Assembly: GCA_016647705.1 (NCBI GenBank)
Contig: CM028335.1
Location: 35,416,212-35,480,211, forward strand
Source of the DNA: Eucommia ulmoides
Lineage: Eukaryota; Streptophyta; Magnoliopsida; Garryales; Eucommiaceae
DNA length: 64,000 nucleotides
Direction: 5' to 3'
The stretch's first letter is position 1; each line of letters opens with the position of its first letter. Below the pieces are notes generated by a model, which had not been told where the DNA came from, did not search any database, and saw only the letters and a program-made list of their open reading frames with translations. Below, piece after piece: positions 1 to 13,139 of the stretch. Both the position numbers and the translations under genes were made by a program.

Positions 1-20
1 AAAAAATAAATATAATGTTT

Positions 21-147
21 GATCCTGGCCTTGTGAAGGCCGGGATCAGATTAATAAAAAAAAATAGTTATTTTTTATGATCCCGACCTTGTGAAGACTG
101 GGATCACAAGAATAAAAATAAAAAAATAAAAATTGTGAAGGCGGGAT
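21..147. repeat. Three spaced hairpin repeats at window start
   Basis: Two copies (21-47 and 79-105) have the form GATCCYGRCC, a 7-base TTGTGAA loop, then the complementary arm ending GGGATC. Each would form a roughly 10-bp stem with one or a few mismatches. A partial third copy (about 132-147) keeps only the loop and the right arm. Spacing is about 50-58 bp in A-rich DNA. No gene is visible nearby. Confidence 0.6.
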
Positions 148-840
148 AAAAATAAAATAAAAAAATACCAACAATCCTGACATTACAAACACTGACTTGC
201 AAGCCTTGCGTAAATAAGTTCAAACCTGAACTCTTTCAGTAATTTTTTTTTAAAATATTTATTACGTAAACAACTCTATATATGATGATTATTTTACCCT
301 TAAAAAAAGATTATTTCTGTTAGTTTGGATGGAAAAAATAACAAAATGAACAATTAAAACTACTTACATACTCAGAGGGTTTAAACTAAAACGTCACAAA
401 CTTTTTGGATCACATAGAAATGTGTCAATAGTTAGAGGATTTGAAAAGTATTTTTCCTTAAAAAAACTAGAGTTACCCTACCCCAAAAAAAAAGATAATT
501 GGTCAATAATCTTATATTTAGAATGTAATATGTTATCTGTCCTATTTAAAATAAAGACAATTACCAAATGATCATCTTTTGATGTAGAGAGGTTTTGTTT
601 GCATCGATCGATTCTAATAGAAATTTACGGACAAATTTGTCCCTATTAAATGAACCGTTGCATTCCATATCTCGCTCTCGACCTGAAAACGTAGAAGAGG
701 ATCAGTTACATTTAAGGAATGAACTGTAAACGAATCATAAGTAATTTATGTCAACTGTAATGTTTAATCTATAATTCGTTTGCACAATAATGATCTACAA
801 ACCATTCTTTTCAAAATAAGATATTAATCTTTTTTGGCGG
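148..840. other. AT-rich DNA, no gene recognised
   Basis: I see no supported open reading frame, RNA gene or clear repeat boundary here. The outer end of the first Mutator-like element may lie in or near this stretch, but I could not find a terminal repeat or target duplication that fixes it. Confidence 0.4.
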
Positions 841-861
841 TTTTTAGATTTTTGTCCATGT

Positions 862-1905
862 GAATGTTATATTTAACATTCATGCAAAGATAATATTACA
901 TGTAACATTCATGTAAATCCTTGGTTGTGTGCATGTTGAATGTAATATTCAATGAATTGAAAATGCGCTATCATGTTTCTCGTTTTACCTTATCATTACT
1001 CACTCTTTTCTTACGTGTTGAATGTAACATTGTCATAGTTGTACTTTAATGCACATTAATGCGTAACACTTGATTGCCCCCATTTAAACAGCCATTTCAC
1101 GTTCGCATATTCAACCCACGATTTCAAAATCTTCCATCTTCTCTCCTAATAAAAAAACCTACTACTCTCAAAACCCTTGCCCCCTTTGCTTTGTTCTTCC
1201 ATCTACTTCATCTCTCTCCACCAACAACAATGGTCATCACCAGATGGAAGATGAAGGTGAAAAACCCTAAACTACGGATGATCGCGTAAACCTCTCCAAC
1301 TCAGGTAATACGTCCTTACTAATTATTCGACAATGATTCCACCGTTTACAATTCAAATACAACAACTATTTCCCATTTTTACCTATACAAAATCAAATTT
1401 CATTTTTCATGGTACGCAAACATATATTGTATGATCGCTAAAAATATATAACTACTTTTCTTTGTTTTGGTACATGCTTATTTGTCTATTGTAGTGTGAT
1501 AATGTTCGATGCTCGTGTTCTTCCTATCTCGTTTGTGTGTGATGCATGCATAATGTCTCTCACTTTTTATGTATTTATCTCATTGTTATTATTTTGCGTA
1601 TATTTCGGTTCGTGATGTATTATGTCAATATGTGTGTTTAATCGCGAAATACATACATGTATTTTTGCTCTCATTGTGTATGTTTTGATTCAATATGCAT
1701 TTGATTGCAGTTTTTGTCTTCTCATCAATATTGAATGTAACATCTGCATAATCGATCCGTTACATGTGAATATGGTTGCAAATCTGTTTTCCATATTTAT
1801 GTTGAATGTAACACCTTCATTAGAGTTAACAATTGTCGTTTCATATATATGTTTAATGTAACATCTAGATGCGTATATTGTGTTAAATATGACATTGTCG
1901 ATATT
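862..1905 (+). repeat. TGTTGAATGTAACA motif copies, left block
   Basis: Scattered copies of the core occur at about 862-950 (both orientations), 1,017-1,033, and 1,728-1,905 (at least four copies such as TTGAATGTAACAT and TTTAATGTAACAT). The block stops where the retroelement LTR begins at 1,912. Between the copies lies a promoter-like, pyrimidine-rich stretch with a short open frame starting ATG at 1,230 and a possible splice donor near 1,305. That could be the first exon of the Ulp1-like gene, but this is only an inference. Confidence 0.6.
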
Positions 1906-1911
1906 GGTGTT

Positions 1912-3303
1912 TGATAGGTGCAATTTATCTATTTATTCCCAAGCCGATTTTGGTAGTTTTCGATTTTTTTTATAGCGTTTTAATATATTTTAATACGTTT
2001 TTATTTGTTTTGTTTTAAATCAGGTTTTTGGGGCGAAAATGGACGAAAATGGTCCATAAACGAGTAAGTCGGTGGAAGAATGGTGGAGAAAAATAGTAGA
2101 AAGATCAATATTCAAAGCCTACATCCACCGTTGCAGCGGTCAAAATGCAGAGAGTTGCTGAAAGTTTCACTGCTGCAGCAGTGAAACCACCGCTGCAGCA
2201 GTCACCCGCTAGAAAGCCTACTGGCTTCCCCACCGCTGCAGCTGTCAGGCGCTAGACAGTTTAGATATTTTAGGATATTTTGTTGATATTTTGGATCCTA
2301 TAAATATCCCCTCTTCTCCCCAAACACTTGAAGAACATTTTTGGGAGGTCTTAAGAGCTTTAAGGCCATTCAACCAAGAGAAGATCACAAAGCCAAGAAG
2401 GAGGAAACGATCTCGGAGCGATTTTAGCGTCGGTTCTTCGGATAACGGCTAGTCTCCTCGTTTATCTCTTTATTTCTTAGTTTGGTTGATTTTTTTGTAT
2501 ATGTTTATCTTGTTTCTAGTTGAATATAGGGGTATGACCATGTATAACTAAACATATATTGTCTAGGGCTTAATGTACTTCATGAAAACGTGCTTTAAAT
2601 AAATCAATGTTTTGTTAATGGATGTTCATGTTTATCTGATTTTGTTTACTGTTTTATTACAATCTTAATATGTTTGTTATGATATTAGGGTTTAATACTC
2701 GGGAGAGGTAATGCTGGATTCGGACTAGGGTTTAAACACAACGTGACGATCTAATGACCCGGGAGGGCATTAAAAAGTATACAATCCGTGAGGTTGGGGT
2801 GAGACTCATGTGACCAAGTGTTGTATAGACGCCCGAGGGGGATTCGGCGTTAACGCGAAATCACATATTCATTCACTTTACACTTAGAAGAGGTAGTGAG
2901 TAAGATTTCGATACCTAGATTATCGGATAAGGTGAATGCCGTTAATGTAAACTAGTTTTAATTGAATGCGTTTAAATGAATGAACTAGCTCCTTAATAAG
3001 AGCATAAGTGCTCATTTGAGCTAAGAGTGGCTCCCGTTCGGCATCGGGTAATCCCTAGACAATTTACTCCCCTAAACGTCAATATTAGTATATTAGGATA
3101 ATTAGTTAATTAGTTTAGTATATTAATTATATTAACAAAAATATAAATTGAGTCGCCTAGATAAAGTTAGGTTATCATATTCGCGGTACTTAGCGACGAT
3201 CTAATCTAATCCCTGTGGATACGACAATCCTTACTCTTTCTACTCTACTAAAACTTGACCTATACACTTGCGGTGAAAGTAGCGACATAATTTTGCATTA
3301 CCA
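1912..3303 (+). repeat. LTR of Athila/Tat-like element, left copy
   Basis: About 1,392 bp, starting TGATAGGTG and ending CCA seven bases before the primer site. It shares blocks with the copies at 6,726-8,076 (inverted) and 21,459-23,157: the start region, the segment with TTCGGATA and CTCG, the CCCGGGAG segments and the CACTTGCGGTGAAAGT end. A GC-rich stretch (about 2,120-2,250) holds paired palindromic CTGCAG motifs. Confidence 0.7.
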
Positions 3304-3309
3304 AGTTTT

Positions 3310-3329
3310 TGGCGCCGTTGTCAGAGATT
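3310..3329 (+). other. tRNA-Asp-type primer binding site
   Basis: TGGCGCCGTTGTCAGAGATT nearly matches the complement of the 3' end of plant tRNA-Asp, whose cognate site reads TGGCGCCGTTGCCGGGGA. This primer is typical of Athila/Tat-type Ty3/gypsy elements. The inverted copy has the same site at about 6,699-6,718. Confidence 0.7.
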
Positions 3330-6300
3330 GATTTTTAGATTGTTGTTGATATTGTGAGTAAGTAACTTGATTTTAATTTAGACATTTATTTTGTTTTTAA
3401 TTTTTGTTTGTAGTTTATTTTTCCTGCAAGGTACTTGAAGATGTTAGATCAACAAGTACTGTTGCATTTCTTTCAACGAGATTCTGGGCCATTTTATTGT
3501 GCTTGGGATCGATATAAGGAGTTGTTGTGCCGGTTCCCAAACTATCATTTCCCGAGAGAGTGTCAACTACTGAACTTTCTCAATGGGTTACTAGCCGCAA
3601 CAAGAAATTGAGTTAAATGATTAAACGGTACCACTTCTTTCGACCAACTAACAACGGACAAAGCCTATCTGTTGTTGAAAGACATGGCGGAGTATGATTT
3701 TTATAGTTGGAATTATTCAACAAGCTACCAACGCTTAAGGGATAATTTCACCATTTCGAAGCCACGGATTGACACCCCAGACCAATATATGGAGTCTTCC
3801 CCCACCTTGGAAATCATGTTCGATGAATTTATGAGGGAGACTCAAGTGTTTTGGAGGGAAACGAATGACCGACTAAATAAGCACGATGATCGTCTTGACA
3901 ATATTGAGACAGTCTGCACCGAAATTGATGCGACCGTAACGTCTTTTCAGACGCAAATCGGTCAGCTTATCTGTTTTATTGAGGCCGAGTAAAAAACAGT
4001 GGCATTGGGAGACACACAAGCCATATCGTGTGAAAGCCACTGTGAGGAATTAAATACAAGCGGAAGGTACTTGGGTGAGATTGAAGATGATCATGCAAAT
4101 GAGGAGAAAACCCAAGTGTGAATTGGTAATGAAGAATCACATGTTAACAATTGTGATTTTTCACCATTTGAAATCCAATTGGTAATGCCACACCCGAATT
4201 AAGACGATCACATCTACGATGATCTGATGTAGCCCACCTATCTTATCTCGTTTCCAGCTCAGTACATTCATGCTTCCCAAACACAAGAAATAGAGCTAAG
4301 TCAAGTAGAAAGATCGAGCCGATTAATGCCAAATCTCATCAGCCTTGAGGGCGTTCAAAACCAAGACCCATACATGGTGTTGTACGACACTTACTATGGG
4401 CGAAAGCCGCTCTTTGACGAACACTTCTCCATGTCAACCCGAGGACTTTAAACAAAACACTTCTTGGGAGGCAACCCAAGTTCAAAATAAATTAGAACTT
4501 CACTGCCGATTTCATTCGGATGCGAGATTGTCTCGCCTCCCAGGTACGTGTTCTAAACTCCATTCGTCCACATACTATATTTCAATTGTTGAGAACGATG
4601 ATTGGGTTACTATGGATACTGCCCGTTTTAAGTTTGGGGGTGATGTGTAGTATGCTATTATGTTTTACTTATTGTTTGTTGTGTAGTTTAAGTTAATTTA
4701 TTTTTATGCATGTTTGTTTAGTTTAGTGTAGTATATTTTTATTTGTTGTTGTTGTGTGCTGAGTTTTGCATTCATCTAGGCCATTACCCGATGATGATAT
4801 TATCCCCTGGTTGTTTTCGAGGTCAAGGGTAATGCTCATTTATGTGTGTTCTGTGTGCTTGACGTGTCGTTTTGGTAAAAGTTATTGTGGATCCTAATTT
4901 GCACGAGCACATAGACTCAATGTATAACTATTCAATTGATTTGAGGCCAATTATTCATTAGCCAAATTCATGATAATTTAAGGGATTCTAGAACCTGATT
5001 GGGGGAAACTTGAGGCGAAATCCTAGGCGAGGTAGTTCAGGAGATGTGATTTAGGCATTCATTGATTCGGTTGAGCCTTTGAAACTTACCATGCTATATG
5101 TTTATCCCTCGTTACCCTGTCGAACCCTATAATGCCGTTTCAATTCTAAACACATAACAAATACCCCGGCCAATTGAATTCTTTCCAAACCTATATCGAT
5201 GAACCGAACACACATTAATGAGCTTTAAGCTCGACCTCAATAAACAATCAGGGGACAGACTCATCATCGAGTAATGGCCCAGATGAAGTCAAAACTCAGC
5301 ACACAACAACTACTTACCTAAACAAACATACACACAATAAAAACAAAACAACATAAACTACAACTAAAACATACACTAAACATACTACTCATCACCCCCG
5401 ACTTAAAACGGATAGTGTCCTTAGCGGCCCAATCATCAATTTCGACATATAGAAATAAAGTATGTTGATGAAAGGGGTTTAGAACATGTACCGAGGAGGC
5501 GAGAGAATCTCGCCTTTGAATCAAGCCCGCTGTGACGAAGTTAACTTATTTTTTACTTGGGTTGCCTCCTAAGAATCGCGTGGTTTATTATCCTCTGTCC
5601 GACATGGAGAACGGCTCGTCAAAGAGCAGCTTCTGCCCGTAGTAAGTGTCGTAGAACACCATATACTGGTATTGATTAAGAATGCTCTCAAGATTAGAAA
5701 GATTTGGCTCTGATCGGCTCAAGCTTTCAACAAGATGCTCCACCGGCTCACGTACTTGGTGGGCATGGAAGAACATTGCTTTCGGCGGCGAAAGATAAGT
5801 GAGCCACATAGGATCCTCGTAGATGTGATCATCTAAGATCGATGGTGGCATCACAATGTGGATCTCTAATGGTGACGATTCACAATCGTTTATCCATGCT
5901 TGGGTTCCCGTCTCATTCGGGTAATCATAGTTGAACTCTCCCAAGCTCCTTTCACTCGTTTCTAGTTCCTCACGATGGATTTCACATTCGGATGTGATTT
6001 GTTCGCCTCCCAGTGCCACCACTTCGGACTCGGACTCAATGAAGATAAAAAGTTGACCGATTTGCGTCTGAAGAGACGTTACAGTCGCATCAATTTCGAC
6101 GCAGACCATCTCAATGTTGTCAAGACGATCCTCGTGCTCATTGATCTGGTCATTCATCTCCTGCCAATACGCCTGAGTCTTCCTAATAAAATCCACAGAT
6201 ATTTTCTCTAGGGCGGGGAAAGACTTAACATATTGTTCCGGGGTGTCAATCCATGGAGCCGAAGTGTTGGAACAATCCGCCAAGCCTTGGTAGCTTATTG

Positions 6301-6725
6301 AATAATTCCAACAGTGAAAATCATACTCGGCCATGTCTTCCAGTACCCGATAGGCTTCATCCGCGGTTAATTGGTCAAAAGATATGGTACCGTTTCCTCT
6401 TTCAACTCAATTTTTAGTTGCAGCTAATAACCCATCGAGGAAGTTCAGTAGTTGACACTCCCTCAGGAAACAATGGTTCAGAAACTAAAATAGCAATTCC
6501 TTGTATCGATCCCGAGCACAGTAAAACGGCTTAGAATCCCGTTGAAAAAAATGCAAAAGTACTTGTTGATCTAATATCGTCAAGTACCCTATAGGAAAAA
6601 TAAAAACAAAACTACAAAGAAAAAAAATTATGAACAAAAGAAATACCTAAATTAAAATCAAGTTATTTACTCACAATATCAACAACAATCTAAAAACCAA
6701 TTCCCGACAACGACGCCAAAAACTT

Positions 6726-8076
6726 TGTGGCAGAATATAACGTTGTCACTTTCACCGCAAGTGTACGGGCCAAGTTTTAGTATAGATGGGAAGGAGTAGG
6801 GGTTGTCGTATCCACAGGGATTGGTTGAGATTATTATCGAGTACCGTCATTGTCATAACCTAATTTTATCTAGGAGATAAAAATGAAATTTATAATTAAT
6901 AATACTAATACTAATTTAATTACTCTAATTATACTAATATTATATTGATATGTTTAGGGAAAATATTTCCTAGGGATTAACTTTGTTTACAAAAACGTGT
7001 TTGGTCTCATTTAGTTTACAATAACAGCGTTCGACCTATCTGACAATCCCTGTGTCGTAAACTCAGTCGCCACCTTTTCCGAGTATAAGACGAGTGAATA
7101 TGAGATTTCACGTCAATGAAGAAATTCCCCTCAATGTCTTAACGACACTAGGTCACATGAGTCTTTCCCCAACGTCATTGATTGCATACTTTTAACTCCC
7201 TCCCGGGTTATTAGATCATCGCGTTGTGTTTACCTTAATCCGAATTCGGGGTTACCTCTCCCGATTGTCAAACCCCGATTTCTCACTATATATAAACAAG
7301 CATATAATCATAACAAACCAATAAACACAATCAAAAGAGCGAAGAACAACCATTAACGAAACACAACTCAAACAAATAACGATTTCCTAAAATATATTAA
7401 TCCCTAGACAAAATCCGTTTAGCTCATGGCCATAACCATTTATACAATAAAAACTGACCTAAACATGCTCAACAACCTACCGAAGATAAGAAATTAAAAA
7501 AGAAACAAAGAAAACTTAGCCGTAATTCGAAGATTTGCCGCTAAAACCATTCAATGGTCGCTTCTCCTTCTTTGCAACGTGTTCTTCTCCTTCAAATTTG
7601 GTTGAGCACTCCCCAAAATACTCTCAAAATATCCTAAACCTAAGGAGTCCCTAATGAGCTCTCCCTTGGCCGAAATAGAGGAGGGAGGAATAAATAGGGA
7701 ACTAAAATATCTAAATATCTAAAAAGTGTGCAGAATGACAGCCGCGGCGGTGGACTCGACGATGAGATCAGAGACCTCTTTGTTGTTTCACTGCCGCAGC
7801 GGTGGGTTTTCAGCAAATTTTGGCCTCTTTGCATATTAACCGCTGCGACGGTGGTCTGGACGCCTCGGCGATGGGCTGCATTTCTGAATTTTGCTCTTAT
7901 GCTTGTTTTCTCACCTTTCTTCCATTGTTCTTGATCCGATTTGATCGTTTATGATCCGTTTTCATGTCTTTTCAACCCACACACCTGATTTATACAAAAA
8001 TACATAAAAACGTAATAAATGTACTCGAAACCTAACAAGTTCGGTTTGGAAATAGATAGGTAAATTATATCTATCA
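6726..8076 (-). repeat. LTR of Athila/Tat-like element, inverted copy
   Basis: About 1,351 bp. On the - strand it starts TGATAGATATAA and ends CCACA beside the primer site. The outer side is also element sequence, not host-like flank, so the insertion has been rearranged or nested. Its GC-rich palindromic block lies at about 7,738-7,870. Confidence 0.65.
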
Positions 8077-9528
8077 AATACCCCAAAACTTAGAATTTTG
8101 CTAATCCTTGAGCAAAACACCCACACAATACAAGAAAATATAACAACTACTTACAAAATTAAAACCAAAAATGAAAAATATTAAAAACAATAATGTGCAA
8201 GTTTTGAATATCATATACTGGCCAAATGATTTTTTCCTCATCGGTCCCTAATCCTATCAAGTTCAAGAATAAAACACACCTTGTGGTATTCTAGGATTTC
8301 AACATTTGATGGTAGTAAGCGTCATTCTAGATCTTTTCAAAGTGTGTGTGTTAAAAATCAAATATACAACTATCCATTGATCAAATAGGATTATCCCTCA
8401 ATAAAGTTCATGACTAAAACCATTAAGGTATAGGAAATCCATAAACCTGACCTGGGATCTATTCTCCACTAATATAGGCTTGATATTCCAAAAAGATTAT
8501 TAGGACTTGGTTCGATTTTGGAAAAATACAACCCTGTACCATCAAAAAGCCACACACAGTCATCTGGCCCCATTAAATATTATTCAAACTTGTCACAATT
8601 CTATTTCCTCATCCATGAAATGCCCCTCCAGGACTGACACTTGGATTATCTATGAATGATGCCTTTCTGGAATACAATGAATGCTTTGTGCATAAACTGA
8701 GGCAATAGGCTCGTTTTACAAGATTGACAATCTCATCACCAATATTATACTCTCGTATCAACCTACGCGAAAGACCTTCAAGTTTGGGCCAAGATATGTC
8801 AAATTTTCAAGTAATGATGTCCAACATATATTTGAATTGACTATTGGTTGTGTATAAATTCCTGGTTGTTACGAGAAGAAAGGTAATTGTTCGTTCTTCA
8901 CCTGCCGGGACTTGGATATGAACAAATTAAGCGTTGTTGAGATTAAAGGTCAAGTACGGACTGCTCTCAAAAGGGATAGGGAAAAAGATATAAAAGACTT
9001 TGTTCATCTTCTTTGTTTGCATCTACTGTCAACTTGTTTTTTTTGCCTACAAATGGCAAACAGTAAGAGTCTCAGACATTATGCTTGTTGAGAATTTGGA
9101 AACAATGACAATATAGTCGAGCTAAGCGTATCCACTCAAACTTAATGTGATCAATTGATTTTGGATACCAAAGGCCATCTTCTGTCGTTGGTGGCGTGAT
9201 AGCCTTTCAGGTTAATTGACCTGATACATTTACTTAGTTTTTTTTTAATATATACATTTGCGTTCATTAAAACAATTGTACTAATTTTTTTTCTTTTGAT
9301 TCAATTTTAATTGTGTGAGTACACACGTTTGATTGCTCATGTCCTGCCTAGAGTTAATGCTATCCCTCGTTGGATAAAATAGGTATGTTAACTCTCATGA
9401 GGGTTACATCCAGGCCACAAATGTATAACCTATCCACGGATTGTGTATGCATTTTTTTATTGCTATCGTGTTGATAATATAACATTTATATATTTTGAGC
9501 ATGGTGATAATAATATTTGTTACTATGT

Positions 9529-9682
9529 TTGTGTTGAATATAACATCTCTTCCTAAAGTGTACATGTTGGATATAACATCATTCTGTTGTTCTCTCCATG
9601 TTAAGTATAACACCTCTTTGTATTGTGTAGGTGTTGAATATAACATCAATCTGTTATTATGTACATGTTGAATATAACATTT
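9529..9682 (+). repeat. Core-motif array, 33-34 bp period
   Basis: Five copies of TTGAATATAACAT-like units begin at about 9,534, 9,567, 9,601, 9,634 and 9,668, so the spacing alternates between 33 and 34 bp. All are in the same orientation. The array lies in a probable intron of the Ulp1-like gene. Confidence 0.75.
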
Positions 9683-10933
9683 TGTCAAGGGGGATGACGG
9701 CAATGAGTTTATACAGAACATCAAATAGGGGATACTGCTCACCTTTTATGGTGACATTGACAATGATTCTTCGAATTCACAAGAACAACTGAAATGCAAA
9801 TAAAAGGTGTATCCCAGCGCTGATATTCCGTCGTTTGACCTGCAAATATCACAACAATTCAATAAAGAGTTGGTTGATTGTGGAGGATCACAAAATTTAA
9901 CGTAATTTATTGAGTGCAACCAGAGGCTCGTGTAAGAATGTGAGAAGTTAAGAATGTCGGGAAAGAAATTAAAGAAGAAAATAAAGAAATTAAAGGTTCA
10001 AATAGCGAAAATGAATGAATAAAATAGAAGATTGGATGAGGTACTAATTGAATTAAAAGTTGATGTTGTTACTTAAACTGAGAAACGTGTGGCTAAGAAG
10101 ACGAATTTGGAGGAACAACTAGTTGTAGCGGATGTGCATTCCATTATACAATCAATAGAGCAAGAGAGAACATTCCAAGCATGTTGAAAGCATAACAAAG
10201 TTCTATCACATGTACCTAGATGATAGGGATGCAGTGATTGTGAGACAAGCATCTGAAATTCTTGCATGTGATTCTCTACCGTTAATGCCACCACCACAGA
10301 AAAAAATGACGAGGTAGAGTCCTTGTCAGAAAATTGAAAAAACCACCCCTACATCGCTCTTCAGAAACTTCCAAAGTCGCATCAGAATGCGAAAAACTTG
10401 TGAGGGGTTTGTACATAAGTATGAGGTTCTTGTGAATCAATCGCGACGACCTAGGTCAACAAAAGATCCAATCAATCCAATCAGGTACATTGTCATCTAT
10501 ACCAGTGAATCTAGAAAATCAACATAGGGTGGCGATAAGTTCTATGTGCTGTCTTCAGAGCTAGTAATGTTGCAAGGCTGCTGTCCCAATCGGATTAGGA
10601 CAAACTTAAGATGATTTTCGAGAAAGATAGCTATTTGTAAGTTTCAATTTTTCAATTATATATTATGTCCAACTTATTAATATAGCGCTTAATTGTTGTG
10701 CTTATTTAATTTTGTAACTTTGGTAATGCATTCGTCAGGGGTAGTAAGTGGACATATGCACAAGTCCCTCTAATTGACTTGATAATCCTTTTGTGGATGA
10801 CATAGATTACAAACTTTGTGAGTTACCATACATATTTTTTATCTAACAGTGTTATACTTATATAATCAATGTAACATACTGTATCATGATACAATTAGCA
10901 TGTATTTAATGTGAAAAACACATGATACATTCA

Positions 10934-11176
10934 AAGTGTGTTGTATGTAACATGTCCGTGTGTGTTATATGTAACATGCCCGTGTGTGTTATATGTAATA
11001 CGATCGCTTATGTTAAATGTAACATGATCATAGGTGTCGAATGTATCATGATCATATGTGTTGAATGTAACATAATGCATTTATATTGTGTTGTCTGTAA
11101 CGTGCCCGTGTGTGTTGTATGTAACATGCTCGTGTGGGTTGAATGTAACATGATTTTTTGTGTTAAATGTAACATG
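10934..11176 (+). repeat. Core-motif array, 24 bp period
   Basis: Ten copies of the TTGAATGTAACATG-type unit begin at 10,941, 10,965, 10,989, 11,013, 11,037, 11,061, 11,091, 11,115, 11,139 and 11,163. Spacing is 24 bp except for one 30-bp step. Units differ from one another by a few bases. An open frame crosses the array on each strand because 24 is a multiple of 3; I do not regard either as a gene. Confidence 0.8.
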
Positions 11177-11200
11177 TGTTGCTTGGCAACACGCGATGTA

Positions 11201-11205
<5 letters not shown>

Positions 11206-11265
<60 letters not shown>
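11206..11265. repeat. AC/AT microsatellite
   Basis: A run of about twenty AC dinucleotides passes directly into about ten AT dinucleotides, just downstream of the 24-bp array. Confidence 0.95.
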
Positions 11266-12537
11266 CATGGTGGCAACATGTATATCTATTAACATTAGGT
11301 CATTAATAGATTTATAGATGTATGAAATTCATGTGGCTTGAACAAACAAAAGTTGCCAAGAAGCTAAAATTGTTTGGCCAGGACTTGCCTAATCGATCAT
11401 TTTTTTTTTTATTTCTAGTGCAAGTTGGGTAAGAAATATACTATTTGTTACATTCTTACATAGTACATACTCTTTATACAAAAGATGCAATAAAGTACAC
11501 ATAATTCTTTTCTTTTTTTTTTTTGTTATTGATGCTTATATACAGACATGGATCATTCAGAAAGATGCTGTTGTGCTTGAAAAAATATTAAACCAGACAA
11601 TACTTAAGGCATTCTATGTTGACTATTGTAATGTTCACTTCCCAATAAACACAGAAGGAGTGACTTTTTCATCTGGCCATTGAACCTTGATTGCTTGCAG
11701 GAAGGAAAAATCCATCTAGAAACCTTACAACTCCATTAACCTAAGGCGTGAGGGTGTTGTAGACCGATTGTTTTAGAACACGAAGAAACTTGTAAGCTTA
11801 TGTTTCATTTTGATTATTTTCTTGCCTTTGTAATCAGAACTCCTTACTCTTTTTAATATTCATTTGTAGATTTCATATGTTGACACGTTGTTATAGAAAA
11901 ATGATAAGGAGCATCGGTTCAAACAGGCTCAAATATCTAACTTTGATTATATACCGGATCAGGGTGTCTCAGCATAAGTAAATTCATCATCAACCTAATA
12001 ACCAGTTTATGTCTACATAATAACACAACAATCACTAACGTGTTAAAAATGTCTTATCTAGTGTTGACTGCGGAGTTGTAGTTATTCATATGATGAAGAG
12101 GATATTCAAATGGCTACCTATACTGGTTGATATGGGATTGGAAGGATTTCGCAAAGAAAGGGTCGCCATCGTCCGAGACTTCCTCAATGACCCACCCCGA
12201 TCATGGACCCTTGAGTCGTATGAAATCAAAAAATTGTGTAATGCCCCTCAATGATGTTCCCCTCATATTCTCTCTAATTCGATCCTGAAACAATGATAAG
12301 AAATTCATAAACGTATATTGTGACCATCTTTTTTTTTTTCTTTTCTTTATTAAAGATCCTAAGTATGTAGTATTTATTTATACTTTTGTTTTCTTGCATG
12401 ATATCATATCTAACACCCATCAAGACATATCCTGTGTTAACCTTAGGGTTTGGCACATTGTTACTCTATCGAATCTCGAAATTGATATTTTGTCATAATT
12501 GACATGTTTTGCTTTGTATGCAAAGAATGTATAAAAT

Positions 12538-13135
12538 GTTAGATGTGCTTTGATTGTACTTAAATGTTGAGTCCGGACTTTTTAATGCTCATGTGTTGAA
12601 ATATAGCATGTATTGCTTTGTTGTATTGAATGTAACAATATTTTTTTGCACTTTAAAAATATTGAAAATACAAAAGACATTGTACTTATCGCGTGTTGAA
12701 TATAAGTTGATGTTCTTTACCATGTTGAATATAACAATGTCTTTTTGCACTAATGTATATGCAAGTTGTCTTTTTGAATGTTGATTGTAACATGTAGTCC
12801 TTTGTATTCATCATCTTTTGTAATTAGTCCTTTGTATTCATCATCTTTTGTAATTGATCTCATTTTGTTACGTAACATATCCCATTTTCGTGTTGACTAT
12901 AACAAATGTTTCTTTTTATACTTAATGTTGCATACAATCATTATGCTTATTCACGTGTAGAATCTAACATGTATTCCTTTCTGTGTTGAATGTAATAATG
13001 TCTTCTTATACTTGACATATATAAATGTTGTGCATTTGGAAGTTGAATGTAACTTGTTTTGTTGCCACCATGTGTGTTATTATATATGTTGAGTATAACA
13101 TACACTGTTGTGGTACATGTTGAATACAAAATATT
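12538..13135 (+). repeat. Core-motif array, about 29 bp period, with a 30-bp duplication
   Basis: About a dozen copies of TTGAATGTAACA-like units occur at spacings near 28-30 bp or multiples of that (for example 12,596, 12,626, 12,696, 12,725, 12,781, 12,986). A 30-bp segment is duplicated exactly in tandem (12,795-12,824 and 12,825-12,854). The array lies just past the end of the Ulp1-like gene, between it and the convergent MURA gene. Confidence 0.65.
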
Positions 13136-13139
13136 CAAA

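Larger units (their letters stand above)
1912..8560. mobile_element. Rearranged Athila/Tat-like Ty3/gypsy element pair (fossil)
   Basis: Two truncated copies of one LTR family lie tail to tail. The left copy (+) has an LTR at 1,912-3,303 (starts TG, ends CA), a tRNA-Asp-type primer site from 3,310, a gag-like leader region and a G-rich tract near 4,635. The right copy (-) has an LTR at 6,726-8,076, a primer site at about 6,699-6,718, a related gag-like region and a matching tract near 5,394. Beyond 8,076 lie about 480 bp that look like the 3' internal end of the same family, so that LTR has internal sequence on both sides. No polymerase or integrase was seen. The element is broken in several places and non-autonomous, and LTR divergence suggests an old insertion. 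It interrupts the first MULE. Confidence 0.65.
8560..12256 (+). pseudogene. Ulp1-like (C48) protease gene of the first MULE, decayed
   Basis: Ulp1 proteases cleave SUMO or related modifiers; copies captured by plant MULEs are known, and their role in transposition is not established. An N-terminal helical region can be read at about 8,880-9,090 (KDFVHLLCLHLLSTCFF), followed by a short exon at 9,316-9,381 ending PRWIK before a GT donor. A lysine-rich, probably coiled-coil segment lies at 9,940-10,060 with stops. The protease core is at 11,545-12,256: FPINTEG, then the HW pair where the tryptophan codon is a stop (GH*TLIACRKE), then DCGVVVIHMMKRI with the expected catalytic cysteine, ending KLCNAP and a stop. 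Many stops and frame changes make it a pseudogene. Core-motif arrays fill its introns. Confidence 0.6.

Noticed and set aside
1074-1289. 71-codon frame near the left end of the first MULE
   Set aside because: The sequence is pyrimidine-rich leader-like DNA. Only the short part from the ATG at 1,230 could be a first exon, and this cannot be shown.
10934-11176. CRISPR-like regular repeat array
   Set aside because: This is eukaryotic DNA. The units are short and degenerate, the spacers are only about 10 bp, and no cas genes exist.
10922-11317. Long open frames on both strands across 10,922-11,317
   Set aside because: They are produced by the 24-bp repeat, which is a multiple of three, and by the AC/AT microsatellite. 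No domain is present.
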